From assembly GCA_023453025.1 (NCBI GenBank), contig JAEXUD010000004.1:62001-126000 (forward strand): 64,000 nucleotides of DNA, written 5' to 3'. Source of the stretch: Bacillota bacterium (GTDB lineage: Bacteria; Bacillota; Clostridia; Tissierellales; Sedimentibacteraceae). The notes below the pieces were generated by a model. It ran no database searches. It was given only the letters and a program-made list of their open reading frames with translations, and had not been told where the DNA came from. The translations under genes were made by a program, and so were the position numbers. The stretch's first letter is position 1. Each line of letters starts with the position of its first letter. Positions 1 to 8,929 of the stretch are shown one piece after another.

Positions 1-572
1 CCGAAAAATCAGAGGTTAACGATGAACTGCTGGAGCAGCTTTTTAAAACGGAGCAATACGTTGAGATGGTTCTTCAGTACCTGCGTCTGGAGAATTTAAA
101 CAATGATCTGCTGTTTAAAAAGTATTCTCTTGACGATATTGTAAAGCAGGCTGTGAGGAAATACTCCAAGTTTTTTATCCGTAAAAAAATAAGGCTTAAT
201 TACGAAAATTTGAATTGCGAGGTGCTCACCGACGAAAAGTGGCTTGTATTCGTTTTGGAGCAGATACTTTCAAATTCGCTTAAATACACCAACTCAGGAG
301 AAATATCAATTTATATGGATGATAATCAGGCTGACACATTGGTTATAGAGGATACGGGAATCGGCATTGAAGGGGAAGATCTGGCAAGGGTTTTTGAAAA
401 AGGATTCACAGGCTACAATGGAAGAGCAGATAAAAAATCCACAGGTATAGGCTTGCATTTATGCAGACAGATTTTAAATAAACTGTCACATACAATTGGA
501 ATTGAGTCAAAGGTTGGAAAAGGAACCAAGGTAAAAATAGGATTACACTCCAAGGACGTTAATTTTGAATAA
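1..572 (+). CDS. Sensor histidine kinase, BceS-like (C-terminal part)
   Basis: The reading frame is open from the first bases of the window, so the N-terminal membrane and sensor part lies outside. What remains is the end of the dimerisation helix followed by a HATPase_c domain. The N box (LEQILSNSLKYT), G1 box (VIEDTGIGI), F box (VFEKGFTG) and G2 box (KSTGIGLHLC) are all visible, so the ATP-binding part looks intact. It lies just before a BceAB-type ABC transporter, the classic arrangement of peptide-antibiotic detoxification modules in Firmicutes. I infer that it phosphorylates an OmpR-type regulator encoded upstream, which would control the transporter. The phospho-accepting histidine is not in view. 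Confidence 0.88.
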   Translation, partial: EKSEVNDELLEQLFKTEQYVEMVLQYLRLENLNNDLLFKKYSLDDIVKQAVRKYSKFFIRKKIRLNYENLNCEVLTDEKWLVFVLEQILSNSLKYTNSGEISIYMDDNQADTLVIEDTGIGIEGEDLARVFEKGFTGYNGRADKKSTGIGLHLCRQILNKLSHTIGIESKVGKGTKVKIGLHSKDVNFE

Positions 573-582
573 CCTTACCAAA

Positions 583-609
583 TTGTAAGAAAATATAAGA
601 AAATGTAAG
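583..609 (+). promoter_or_regulatory. Direct repeats, likely OmpR-type response-regulator site
   Basis: TAAG occurs at 586-589, 596-599 and 606-609, an exact 10-bp period, each copy followed or preceded by AAAAT. Direct repeats in phase with the helix are typical of OmpR-family regulators. The site lies between the kinase stop and the ABC transporter start, with a possible -10 near 638-643 (GATAAT). Control of the transporter by the cognate BceR-like regulator is inferred. Confidence 0.45.
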
Positions 610-676
610 CCAAAGCTATGGTAGGTCATTTTCTTTTTTTGATAATATGAACAGGAAGAAATTATTGGAGGTAAAT

Positions 677-1444
677 ATGTCATTATTAGAAGTTAAAAAC
701 GTAAAAAAAATATATACTACACGCTTCGGTGGAAATCCTGTTCAGGCACTTTCAAATGTTTCATTTTCTGTTGAGCAAGGGGAATATGCCGCTATAATGG
801 GAGAATCCGGTTCGGGCAAAACAACTCTGCTAAATATTCTTGCCTCGCTGGATAGGCCTACAAGCGGTGAAATATTGCTGAATGGGAAAAATATTGTATC
901 TATAAATGAAAAAGAAATTTCATCATTTAGAAGAGATAATCTTGGATTCGTATTTCAGGATTTTAATTTGCTTGATACATTCTCAATTCAGGACAACATA
1001 TTTTTGCCGTTGGTTTTGGCGGGGAAAACATATGAGGAAATGAACAAAAAATTGAAGCCGATTTCAAGAAGACTGGAAATATGGGATATTTTAAATAAAT
1101 ATCCATATGAGGTTTCCGGTGGTCAGAAACAAAGAACTGCAATAGCCAGGGCGATTATGACAAATCCTGAAATAATTCTTGCGGATGAACCTACGGGCTC
1201 ACTGGATTCCCGCTCCTCAGACGGTGTTTTAAAACTGTTTAATGAAATAAACAGTGACGGTCAGACCATATTGATGGTTACCCACAGTGTAAAGGCGGCA
1301 AGCCATGCAAAGAGAATTTTGTTCATTAAGGATGGAAGCATATACCACCAGCTGTATAGAGCAAACATGACTAATGAAGAGTTGTATCAGAAGATTTCAG
1401 ATACTCTTACCAGAATTGCGACGGGTGGTGGAAAAAATGAATAA
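677..1444 (+). CDS. BceA-type ABC transporter ATP-binding protein
   Basis: A 255-aa ATPase of the MacB/LolD/BceA class. Walker A (GESGSGKT), Q-loop (FQDFN), signature (VSGGQKQR), Walker B (IILADEP) and the switch histidine (THS) are all present. I chose the ATG at 677 because GGAGG at 667-671 sits just before it; an upstream in-frame ATG at 647 has no such site. The stop overlaps the start of the permease gene by 8 bases, so the two are translationally coupled. With the permease it should form a transporter for antimicrobial peptides or cell-wall antibiotics that also signals to the adjacent kinase. The actual drug cannot be read from sequence. Confidence 0.93.
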   Translation: MSLLEVKNVKKIYTTRFGGNPVQALSNVSFSVEQGEYAAIMGESGSGKTTLLNILASLDRPTSGEILLNGKNIVSINEKEISSFRRDNLGFVFQDFNLLDTFSIQDNIFLPLVLAGKTYEEMNKKLKPISRRLEIWDILNKYPYEVSGGQKQRTAIARAIMTNPEIILADEPTGSLDSRSSDGVLKLFNEINSDGQTILMVTHSVKAASHAKRILFIKDGSIYHQLYRANMTNEELYQKISDTLTRIATGGGKNE

Positions 1445-3413
1445 GTTTTTCTATCAAAGTCTGGCTGCAAATAATATAAAGAAGAATTCCAAGACATATA
1501 TTCCTTACATTTTAACCTGTATAGGTACGGTTATGATGTTTTATAACATGTGCTTCCTGGCATCTGCCGAGAGCTTGGGTATTGTAAGTGACCACGACAG
1601 TTTAAGGTTCATCATGCTTTTCGGCGCAATTGTGATAGGCATTTTTTCACTTATTTTTTTGTTTTACACAAACAGCTTTTTAATCAAAAGACGAAAAAAA
1701 GAGTTTGGTCTGTTTAATATTCTGGGAATGGAAAAAAAGCACATTGCAAAAATAATGCTTTATGAAACTGTGTTTACGGCTGTTATAAGTGTTGCAGCAG
1801 GTTTGGCTGCAGGGATACTTTTAAGCAAGCTCATGATTTTGCTTCTTTTTAAATTGATATCCTTCGAAGCCACATTTGGTTTTGAAGTTCCGATAGCAGC
1901 TGTATTGGTGACAGCAGCCTTATTCAGCGCAATTTTTTTAATTAACCTTGGTTACAATATAGGGCAGGTTCATTTGTCTAAACCCGTTGAGCTGTTAAGG
2001 GGCGGAAATATAGGCGAAAAGGAGCCGAAAACAAAGTGGATTATGGCAATATTCGGTGCTGCATGCCTTGCAGCAGGATACTATATAGCCGTCACAACTG
2101 AAAATCCGGTGGCTGCACTGAGCTTGTTTTTTGTTGCGGTTGTCTTAGTAATGACGGGGACCTACTGCTTGTTTACGTCGGGAAGCATTGCAATATTGAA
2201 AATGCTTAGAAAAAATAAAAGGTATTACTATAAGCCTAGGCATTTTATTTCTGTTTCGGGAATGCTCTACCGTATGAAGCAAAATGCTGCGGGACTTGCC
2301 AATATCTGCATATTGTCAACAGCCGTCATCATTATGATTTCTTCCACAGTATCCCTGTATGTGGGTATGGAGGATGTTCTGAGAACACGATTCCCAAGAA
2401 ATATTGAGGTTGAAGCAAGCGATGTATCGGAAGAACAGGCACAAGTATTAGATAAATTAATTGAACAGCAAACATCAGAGCTTGATATTGACAAAACCAA
2501 TGTATTAAGCTATCGCTCAATGGGCTTTATTGCAATCCGGGAAGGCTCGGATTTTACAAGGGCAGATTATGATTCATATACCTCAAATAACATTGCTTCA
2601 CTTATATTTATTACTCAGGATGAATACAATAAACTGGAAAACAAATCGATTTCTCTTAAAAGCGGTGAAGCACTGGTTTATGACGCAGGTGGAAATATTC
2701 CGGAAAACATTTTAAATTTAAACGGATATGAATTGTCAATAAAGGAGCACATAAGCTCATTTGATTCTGTAGGCAGAACATCAGATATATTAACCAGCAG
2801 CTGCTATGTAATTGTTGATAATATATACACTATTGAAGATGTACATGATTCTTTAAGCATTAACAATGAAAAAATGGAGGAGCTTTCATATTTTTATGGC
2901 TTTGACACCGAAGCAGATGAGCAGAAACAAATAAATATTGTCAATAATTTAAACATCAAAATAGATGAATTAAATGTGTCAGGCCATGTAAACGGCGCTG
3001 AGGTATCCAAGGCAAGCTTTTACTCAGGTTACGGAGGGTTGTTTTTTCTGGGGATATTTTTAGGATTGCTGTTTATAATGGCAACAGTACTGATAATCTA
3101 CTACAAGCAGATAGCTGAGGGTTATGATGACAAGGAACGTTTCAAAATAATGCAGAAGGTTGGAATGGACCGTGAAGAGGTAAAAGCTACCATCAGGAGC
3201 CAGGTGTTGACCGTGTTTTTCCTTCCGCTTTTAGCTGCTGTAATTCATATTGCGTTTGCATTTAAGGTTATAACAAGGCTTTTGTTAATATTTAATATGA
3301 CAAATGTACCATTGTTTGCTGCTTGTACAATTGTAACAATTATAGTGTTTGCAGCGTTATATGCCATAGTATATGCATTGACTGCGAGAACATATTATAG
3401 AATTGTAAGTTAA
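1437..3413 (+). CDS. BceB-type ABC transporter permease
   Basis: A 658-aa FtsX-like permease. About four membrane segments lie in the first 250 residues and more around 290-320. A large mostly hydrophilic segment at about 312-528 matches the extracellular domain of BceB proteins, and three membrane segments follow at the C-terminus. The ATG at 1437 overlaps the ATPase stop; the longer frame starting at 1374 would run back into the ATPase gene and is rejected. In this family the extracellular domain contacts the peptide drug and the permease forms a sensory complex with the BceS kinase. Substrate and resistance phenotype are inferred from family and context only. Confidence 0.9.
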   Translation: MNKFFYQSLAANNIKKNSKTYIPYILTCIGTVMMFYNMCFLASAESLGIVSDHDSLRFIMLFGAIVIGIFSLIFLFYTNSFLIKRRKKEFGLFNILGMEKKHIAKIMLYETVFTAVISVAAGLAAGILLSKLMILLLFKLISFEATFGFEVPIAAVLVTAALFSAIFLINLGYNIGQVHLSKPVELLRGGNIGEKEPKTKWIMAIFGAACLAAGYYIAVTTENPVAALSLFFVAVVLVMTGTYCLFTSGSIAILKMLRKNKRYYYKPRHFISVSGMLYRMKQNAAGLANICILSTAVIIMISSTVSLYVGMEDVLRTRFPRNIEVEASDVSEEQAQVLDKLIEQQTSELDIDKTNVLSYRSMGFIAIREGSDFTRADYDSYTSNNIASLIFITQDEYNKLENKSISLKSGEALVYDAGGNIPENILNLNGYELSIKEHISSFDSVGRTSDILTSSCYVIVDNIYTIEDVHDSLSINNEKMEELSYFYGFDTEADEQKQINIVNNLNIKIDELNVSGHVNGAEVSKASFYSGYGGLFFLGIFLGLLFIMATVLIIYYKQIAEGYDDKERFKIMQKVGMDREEVKATIRSQVLTVFFLPLLAAVIHIAFAFKVITRLLLIFNMTNVPLFAACTIVTIIVFAALYAIVYALTARTYYRIVS

Positions 3414-3423
3414 ACAATTTAAT

Positions 3424-3515
3424 ATAGCCCGACTAAGGGTAAAAATAAAAGCGAGCCAGATGGTGCTAAGCTCAAAAGGAAAGGAATTGCGCCCGCAGTA
3501 TGGGAGCCGGGCAAA
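3424..3515. other. GC-rich, hairpin-forming intergenic segment of unknown role
   Basis: Between the converging permease and AEC genes lies a stretch much richer in G and C than its surroundings. Its ends, GCCCGAC (from 3429) and GCCGGGC (ending about 3515), can pair with one mismatch. Internal GAGC/GCTC and GCCC/GGGC pairings are possible. There is no U-run on either strand in the right position for an intrinsic terminator. I cannot match it to a known riboswitch or intron. Confidence 0.3.
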
Positions 3516-3538
3516 AAAACAATTAGGTCTGCGAATAT

Positions 3539-4462
3539 TTATGTAATTAATTTTATTAAAACCGGAACAGTTATCAGTGATATCAAGGTTGTTGCTGAAA
3601 CTATAATTGCCGCGAATTCCTTTTCCTTATCAAAGCTTTCAGCAAGAATGGATGTCATGGCTGAGGCAGGCATGGCAGTCATAATAACTACTGAATATAT
3701 AGCTCTTGATGAATCTTTCACCAGCAGTGAAATCAGATAAATTATAATCGGAAGTATTATTAATTTTAATGCTGTTCCGTAATAGACAGTCCAATCCTTC
3801 AAGTGCTGCTTTATTTTTACGTTTGCCAGTATAACTCCTATTATGAACATAGATATGGGACCTGTAATATTTCCTATGCTTTTGATGCTTAATAAAAGAG
3901 GCCCTTTAATTTTTATATCGAGTGCCATTAAAAAAATTCCCAGAACTACTGCAATTATGGAAGGATTGAATAATAAGCTTATAATCTCTTTCTTCAGATA
4001 TCCCTTTTCCAACTTTCCTCTGTAGAGCATTATGCCGTAAGTCCATACCAGGATTACAAAGAATACATTGAATATGGAGCCGTAAATAACACCCTCCGGG
4101 CCAAATATTGAATTTAATACGGGAAAACCGATGTAACCTGTATTGACAAATACATTTGCAAAATGCAGCACGGTTTTTTTATCCCTTTTCACAGGAATTA
4201 AAAACAGGTATGAGGCTATTATCATTATTGCATATGCACCAATGCTGTAGTAAAAGGTTTTTATGACGTTGAATTTTATGGATTCATCATATGTGAACAT
4301 AAATGATGACACAATCATAAAAGGCAATGCTATTTTTATGAGAATATCGGTTAATCCTTTATTTAGCTCAGCCGTTATTATTCCTTTCCTGCTTCCGTAA
4401 ACTCCTACAAGTATTATTATGAGAAGTGAGACTACACTCTCGGTTATTGCTGACATTTCCAA
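3539..4462 (-). CDS. AEC (auxin efflux carrier) family transporter
   Basis: A 307-aa integral membrane protein with about ten hydrophobic segments and the AEC/Mem_trans pattern: polar residues in the fourth and ninth helices, NTGYIGFPVLNSIFG near residue 107-121, and AMPASAMTS near 263-271. Family members export or exchange organic acids such as malate or malonate; the substrate here is unknown. It is divergent from the chitinase gene, with about 250 bp between them, and stands alone. It runs toward the BceB gene, separated by the GC-rich hairpin segment. Confidence 0.85.
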   Translation of the reverse strand: MEMSAITESVVSLLIIILVGVYGSRKGIITAELNKGLTDILIKIALPFMIVSSFMFTYDESIKFNVIKTFYYSIGAYAIMIIASYLFLIPVKRDKKTVLHFANVFVNTGYIGFPVLNSIFGPEGVIYGSIFNVFFVILVWTYGIMLYRGKLEKGYLKKEIISLLFNPSIIAVVLGIFLMALDIKIKGPLLLSIKSIGNITGPISMFIIGVILANVKIKQHLKDWTVYYGTALKLIILPIIIYLISLLVKDSSRAIYSVVIMTAMPASAMTSILAESFDKEKEFAAIIVSATTLISLITVPVLIKLIT

Positions 4463-4716
4463 AACGAACCTCCTGCTTACTGGTATTTATTATATTATGC
4501 ATAAGAAATTATTTGTTTCTTGCTATGTACGATTCTATAAATTTTGAATCTTTTGTAAATAGGATAATGCAGAATTGTCCTTTTTTGTATGCTATTTGCT
4601 GTATATTCCTTATTCTGTATAACTGCCTAGGTTTAATTCACCCTGCCATTAATTGCAATACGAATGCTAAAACATTTATGATATAATTTTATATATTTAT
4701 CTGAGGAGAGACAGAT

Positions 4717-6138
4717 ATGAAAAAATACTTCAAAATTAAATATGTTATGATTATGCTTCTGGGGCTTTTTATTTTGCTTTATACAACAGACAACATGGCC
4801 TTTGCAGATAAAAATATAAAGGCACCAAAATCGCCGGTTAATTTAACGGTTGATAAGATTACAGATACATCTGTTACCCTGAAGTGGAATAAGCCGGTAA
4901 ACAGCACAACTATAAGAAATTATAAAATTTACAAAAATAGTACATATATCGTTACTTCAAGTACAACATATTATACAATAGAAGATTTAGAGCCTGACAC
5001 CGAATACGAATTTTACATAAGGTCAGAAGACGGAAAAAACAATGTGTCACCGGCAAGTGAAAAAGTTACGGTAAGAACAAATTCAGGCTCAAACAACAAA
5101 GTAATAGGTTATTATCCGGCATGGAAGTCATACACAGGATATACACCTGATAATCTGGATGCTGAAAAGCTGACACATATTAATTATGCATTTGCATATA
5201 TAGGACAAGATAATAAAATTAAATTGGGATATCCTGAAAAGGACCCGGAAAACTTCCAAAAACTAAACAATCTTAAAAATACAAACCCTGATTTGAAAAT
5301 ATTAATTTCTGTAGGAGGCTGGAACTGGTCGGGGCAATTTTCAGATACGGCGTTGACAGCTGCATCAAGAACAGCTTTTGCAGAAAGCTGTGTTGAATTT
5401 GTTGTCGAGTATGGAATAGACGGGGTTGATCTGGACTGGGAATACCCTGTCGGAGGAGGCTTGCCAACTGATTCCAAGCGGCCTGAGGATAAGCAAAACT
5501 TTACGCTTTTGCTGAAGGAAATCCGTGAGAAGCTGGATGAACAAGAGCTTAAGGATAACAAACAATATTTGCTTACCATAGCAGGCGGAGCAAGCAATTA
5601 TTACCTGAACAATATTGAACCGGATAAAATCAAAGAATATGTTGATTACATAAACATAATGACATATGATTTGCATGGACCATGGGATTCATATACAGAT
5701 TTCAATGCTCCTCTTTATAACAAAAACGGGGATTCACTTCAATATAAAATAAGCGTGGACTCAAGTGTCAATGCATGGGTAAATGCCGGTATTACAAAGG
5801 ACAAGCTGGTTGTAGGAGTTCCCTTTTACGGCTATATGTACCAGGTTAATAAAGACGGTAACGGATTGATGCAAGAATTTTCATCCGGAAAATCCTTGAG
5901 CTACAGCTCTATTAAGTCAAATTATATAAATTATACATACAAAAAATATTATGATTCAGAGTCAATGGTTCCATGGCTTTATGACGGAGATACATTTATA
6001 AGCTATGATGACACTCAGTCAATAAAGGCAAAGGCTGAGTATATTAAGAATAATGATTTAGGCGGAGTTATGATTTGGGAGCTAAGCCAGGATTACAACA
6101 ATGAACTTTTAAATTCAATTTATGAAATATTAAATTAA
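4717..6138 (+). CDS. Secreted GH18 chitinase with fibronectin type III domain
   Basis: A 473-aa exported protein. A signal peptide covers about residues 1-31 (ending near MAFA-DKN), a fibronectin III domain about 38-121, and a family 18 glycoside hydrolase domain about 127-473. The substrate-site motif SVGGWNW and the catalytic DGVDLDWEYP (235-244) are present, with Glu242 as acid/base. MTYDLHG and the terminal MIWELSQD strand are also typical. It should cleave chitin or related beta-1,4-GlcNAc polymers outside the cell. It has no LysM or SLH anchor, so it is likely released. GAGGAGA precedes the ATG. It is divergent from the AEC gene. Confidence 0.93.
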   Translation: MKKYFKIKYVMIMLLGLFILLYTTDNMAFADKNIKAPKSPVNLTVDKITDTSVTLKWNKPVNSTTIRNYKIYKNSTYIVTSSTTYYTIEDLEPDTEYEFYIRSEDGKNNVSPASEKVTVRTNSGSNNKVIGYYPAWKSYTGYTPDNLDAEKLTHINYAFAYIGQDNKIKLGYPEKDPENFQKLNNLKNTNPDLKILISVGGWNWSGQFSDTALTAASRTAFAESCVEFVVEYGIDGVDLDWEYPVGGGLPTDSKRPEDKQNFTLLLKEIREKLDEQELKDNKQYLLTIAGGASNYYLNNIEPDKIKEYVDYINIMTYDLHGPWDSYTDFNAPLYNKNGDSLQYKISVDSSVNAWVNAGITKDKLVVGVPFYGYMYQVNKDGNGLMQEFSSGKSLSYSSIKSNYINYTYKKYYDSESMVPWLYDGDTFISYDDTQSIKAKAEYIKNNDLGGVMIWELSQDYNNELLNSIYEILN

Positions 6139-6142
6139 CTTG

Positions 6143-6535
6143 TTATTTATGCTTTGAAATCCTGGGTTTATAGATTATATAGTTTAGCATGATCACATAC
6201 GGAATAATATGCCCTGCAAATGCCTGTATTATTGATACAGCTTTGGATAGACCAAATGGGGTTATATCGCCGTAACCTACGGCAAACAAGGTTACGAAGC
6301 TGAAATACAAGGAACGACTTATAATGTCTATAAACTGTTCCTGATGGGAAGAAGATGAGTAATGATCAACAATACAGCCAAGCCCTGCATATTCCAGAGT
6401 GACATATACAGCTGAAAATGCGACAGCTATGATGAAATACAAATTAAATAAAATTATTATATTATATAATATGACGGTTTTACGGTTCACAACAATACCC
6501 CTTAAATGTCTGCTAATAAAATTATATGCGGACAT
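6143..6535 (-). CDS. Small two-TM potassium channel
   Basis: A 130-aa protein with two membrane segments (about 22-48 and 98-120) around a pore loop. The loop contains the K+ selectivity signature TLFAVGYGDITP, so it belongs to the Ion_trans_2 family. It lacks a cytoplasmic RCK/TrkA domain, so gating by ligand is not evident. It is convergent with the chitinase gene, only 4 bases apart, and divergent from the EamA transporter. A tetrameric K+ channel is inferred from the motif. Confidence 0.88.
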   Translation of the reverse strand: MSAYNFISRHLRGIVVNRKTVILYNIIILFNLYFIIAVAFSAVYVTLEYAGLGCIVDHYSSSSHQEQFIDIISRSLYFSFVTLFAVGYGDITPFGLSKAVSIIQAFAGHIIPYVIMLNYIIYKPRISKHK

Positions 6536-6665
6536 TTTATTTTTTAAGTATAAAATAAATCTTCCTGATTAAATATGGAGATTATTCACTTTTTGTTATT
6601 TAATTTTGTTGCACAAATCACTAAACGGATGTAATATAATATATATAATTTCAGGGGGTGTGTCT

Positions 6666-7574
6666 ATGTCAAAGCAACTGAAAGCGGATTTAATGCTGGT
6701 TCTGATAACCATGTTCTGGGGAGTTTCCTATTATCTTTCTGATATAAGCTTGACGGATATGGGGTCATTTACCTTGAATGCAAACAGATTCGTCATTGCT
6801 TTTTTTTGTGCGGTATTGTTGACGTTCCCCAAATTAAAGAATGTTTCAAAAAATACACTGAAATACAGCCTCATAATCGGTGTGGCGCTCACTGTGGTAT
6901 ATATCAGTGCAAATTTGGGAGTTCAGTATACAACTCTTTCAAATACTAGCTTTTTGTGCGGGCTTGCAGTTGTTTTTACACCGATAGTGTCAAGCATAAT
7001 TCATAAGAAGGCACCTGATAAAAAGCTTACACTTGTAATAATCATGACGACCTCGGGAATTGCGCTGTTAACATTAAAGGATAATTTTTCGGTTAACTTC
7101 AATAATTTACTGGGAGATGTGTCTTCAGTGGTATGCGCACTTGCCTATGCGATTGACTTGAACATTACTGAAAAAGCCGTTTCCATTGAAGATGTCGATC
7201 CGTTTCAGCTTGGAGTTTTCCAATTGGGAGTAACGGGATTTTTGAGCCTGATGCTTGCCTTTGTGTTTGAAAAGCCGCATTTTCCAACTCAGCCGGACAT
7301 ATGGGTATCAGTGCTGTTTCTGTCGATACTATGCACAGGTGCGGCATTTGTAATACAGGCTATTGCTCAACAATATACCACCGCATCGCATGTAGGCGTT
7401 ATTTTTTCACTTGAAACGGTATTTGCGGGAATAGTGGCATTTGTGTTCGCAAAGGAGGTTTTGACGTATAAGTCATATTTTGGTGCGGCATTGATGATTT
7501 CGAGCATATTCATAATGGAAATCAATTTTAAGGAGCTGTTGGAGAAAAGAAAAAAAAATAAGGCTAGACTATAG
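6666..7574 (+). CDS. EamA/DMT family transporter
   Basis: A 302-aa protein of ten membrane segments with two EamA repeats (about 4-135 and 145-285), giving the usual drug/metabolite transporter length. The ATG at 6666 follows a GGGGGTG ribosome site; an in-frame ATG 60 bases upstream lacks one. The C-terminus is a short basic tail (EKRKKNK). DMT proteins of this type export amino acids or metabolites; the substrate is not deducible. It is convergent with the DUF4363 gene. Confidence 0.88.
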   Translation: MSKQLKADLMLVLITMFWGVSYYLSDISLTDMGSFTLNANRFVIAFFCAVLLTFPKLKNVSKNTLKYSLIIGVALTVVYISANLGVQYTTLSNTSFLCGLAVVFTPIVSSIIHKKAPDKKLTLVIIMTTSGIALLTLKDNFSVNFNNLLGDVSSVVCALAYAIDLNITEKAVSIEDVDPFQLGVFQLGVTGFLSLMLAFVFEKPHFPTQPDIWVSVLFLSILCTGAAFVIQAIAQQYTTASHVGVIFSLETVFAGIVAFVFAKEVLTYKSYFGAALMISSIFIMEINFKELLEKRKKNKARL

Positions 7575-7584
7575 AAAGTCCTTA

Positions 7585-7950
7585 TTATTTCCCTAAATTT
7601 ATCCAGTGCTCATATGCCTCATTAAGCTCCATGAAGGCATCAGATTTATCCTTTGCGGTTATTGCGCCTTTTAGCCTTGCAAGGTTTTTATAAAATCCAT
7701 TTATTTCATCCTTTTCAGCACTGAATTGCACCCTTTTGGCAACCTTGCTCCAGACATTTGTAAGTTCATGGGCTTTATTATTTGCTTCTGCCCAGTCATC
7801 TTCTTCAATTTCTTTTCTCACCGAATCTATAGAAACAGGTATATTATCATCATTGTTCAATGAATTTTTCAAAACCTTGTCGCTTAACATTATTAAAACA
7901 AATAAGATTAATGTAACGATGGGTATTGCTATAACCATAAATTTTCGCAT
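7585..7950 (-). CDS. DUF4363 family protein
   Basis: A 121-aa protein with one N-terminal membrane segment (about 5-22) and an extracytoplasmic helical domain with the spaced W, L and A residues of DUF4363 (DDWAEANNKAHELTNVW). It is the third gene of an operon, 9 bases after the DUF421 gene. In Clostridia DUF4363 commonly accompanies DUF421, so a shared envelope or spore-membrane role is likely but undefined. It carries no catalytic motif. Confidence 0.8.
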   Translation of the reverse strand: MRKFMVIAIPIVTLILFVLIMLSDKVLKNSLNNDDNIPVSIDSVRKEIEEDDWAEANNKAHELTNVWSKVAKRVQFSAEKDEINGFYKNLARLKGAITAKDKSDAFMELNEAYEHWINLGK

Positions 7951-7959
7951 ATTTCCTCC

Positions 7960-8688
7960 TTAGTATGGACCTTTAAAATCTCCTATGTCGATAACCTTTT
8001 TGATGTGATCCTCGTATTTATCAACGTAAAAGGATCCGGCAGGGTTTAAGGTTGCCAGGAAAACCTCAGAAACATCTTTTATGCCTTTTTCCTTAAGCAT
8101 TTCCTTCAGCCATTTTTCGGTTTTATTAAGCTGACGAAGATTTTCTTGTATAAGAATTCCGTCATAAATCAATTCAGTGCTTATACCCGATGGCTTTTTA
8201 TTTATTTTCATGTCCTTTGCGGTTACTGTTTGATATTCAGGCTTTTTAAGAACGGATAATTGACCGTTTGGTTCTATTATTGCAAAATCAACCTCGTTAA
8301 TATCAAAGACATCCTTGTTTCTTAATAACTCCATTATATCTGCTGCCCTATACTTCATTTTACGAGATGCATTTTCCATGATTTTGCCGTTCATTATAAT
8401 AATTGTAGGTTCACCTTCAATATATTTTGCTGCATATCTCCATTTCATTGTTATATATTCCATAAGATAACCTAATGCTGCCCAGCTCAGCAAACCAACC
8501 CAATGAGGCCATGCTCTGCTTGACAAGTCTGTAGTCATCTCTGCCGCGATTGAACCGATGGTAATTCCCAGTGCATAATCGAAAAATGTCAGCTGACTTA
8601 TTTGTTGCTTACCCAATATCTTTGCGAATATAAGGAGAGAGAAAAAACTTATTACCGACCTTACAGCAACAACTAATCCTTCATTCAT
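7960..8688 (-). CDS. DUF421 (YetF-like) membrane protein
   Basis: A 242-aa protein with three N-terminal membrane segments (about 8-85), then the cytoplasmic DUF421 domain with the conserved GEPTIIIMNGKI and RNKDVFDINEVDFAIIEPNG motifs. Its start overlaps the stop of a small upstream ORF by four bases (ATGA), so translation is coupled. YetF-like proteins are frequent in spore formers and some are germination-related, but the molecular function is unknown. The family call is firm; the role is not. Confidence 0.88.
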   Translation of the reverse strand: MNEGLVVAVRSVISFFSLLIFAKILGKQQISQLTFFDYALGITIGSIAAEMTTDLSSRAWPHWVGLLSWAALGYLMEYITMKWRYAAKYIEGEPTIIIMNGKIMENASRKMKYRAADIMELLRNKDVFDINEVDFAIIEPNGQLSVLKKPEYQTVTAKDMKINKKPSGISTELIYDGILIQENLRQLNKTEKWLKEMLKEKGIKDVSEVFLATLNPAGSFYVDKYEDHIKKVIDIGDFKGPY

Positions 8689-8789
8689 AACTGTACCTTT
8701 ATGCGATTGTCTTCTTTTTTTTCAAAAACCTCATATGAATAACCTTCATCGCCCGATGAAAGTTTATTTAATATCATTTTGTCATTCAT
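8685..8789 (-). CDS. Small 34-aa protein coupled to DUF421 gene
   Basis: A 34-residue charged ORF (MNDKMILNKL...IKVQL). The ATG at 8789 has GGAGG five bases upstream (complement of 8795-8799). A longer frame reaching 8876 exists but has no ribosome site. The stop overlaps the DUF421 start by four bases, so at minimum this ORF couples translation. The length, strong ribosome site and coupling argue for a real peptide. I do not recognise a family. Confidence 0.55.
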   Translation of the reverse strand: MNDKMILNKLSSGDEGYSYEVFEKKEDNRIKVQL

Positions 8790-8929
8790 AAATTCCTCCG
8801 AAATTTTATTATTAATATTCTTTCTTTTGAAAAATATTATATTCAAATAAAAATTACAAATTAATATAAAAGGCATATTTATATATTAACAGGTAAAACT
8901 AAAATAAAATCAAGATAAGGAGCGATTCT

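Noticed and set aside
3424..3515. Known riboswitch (c-di-GMP, cobalamin, SAM)
   Set aside because: I could not match the core motifs of any of these, and no gene starts downstream on the plus strand.
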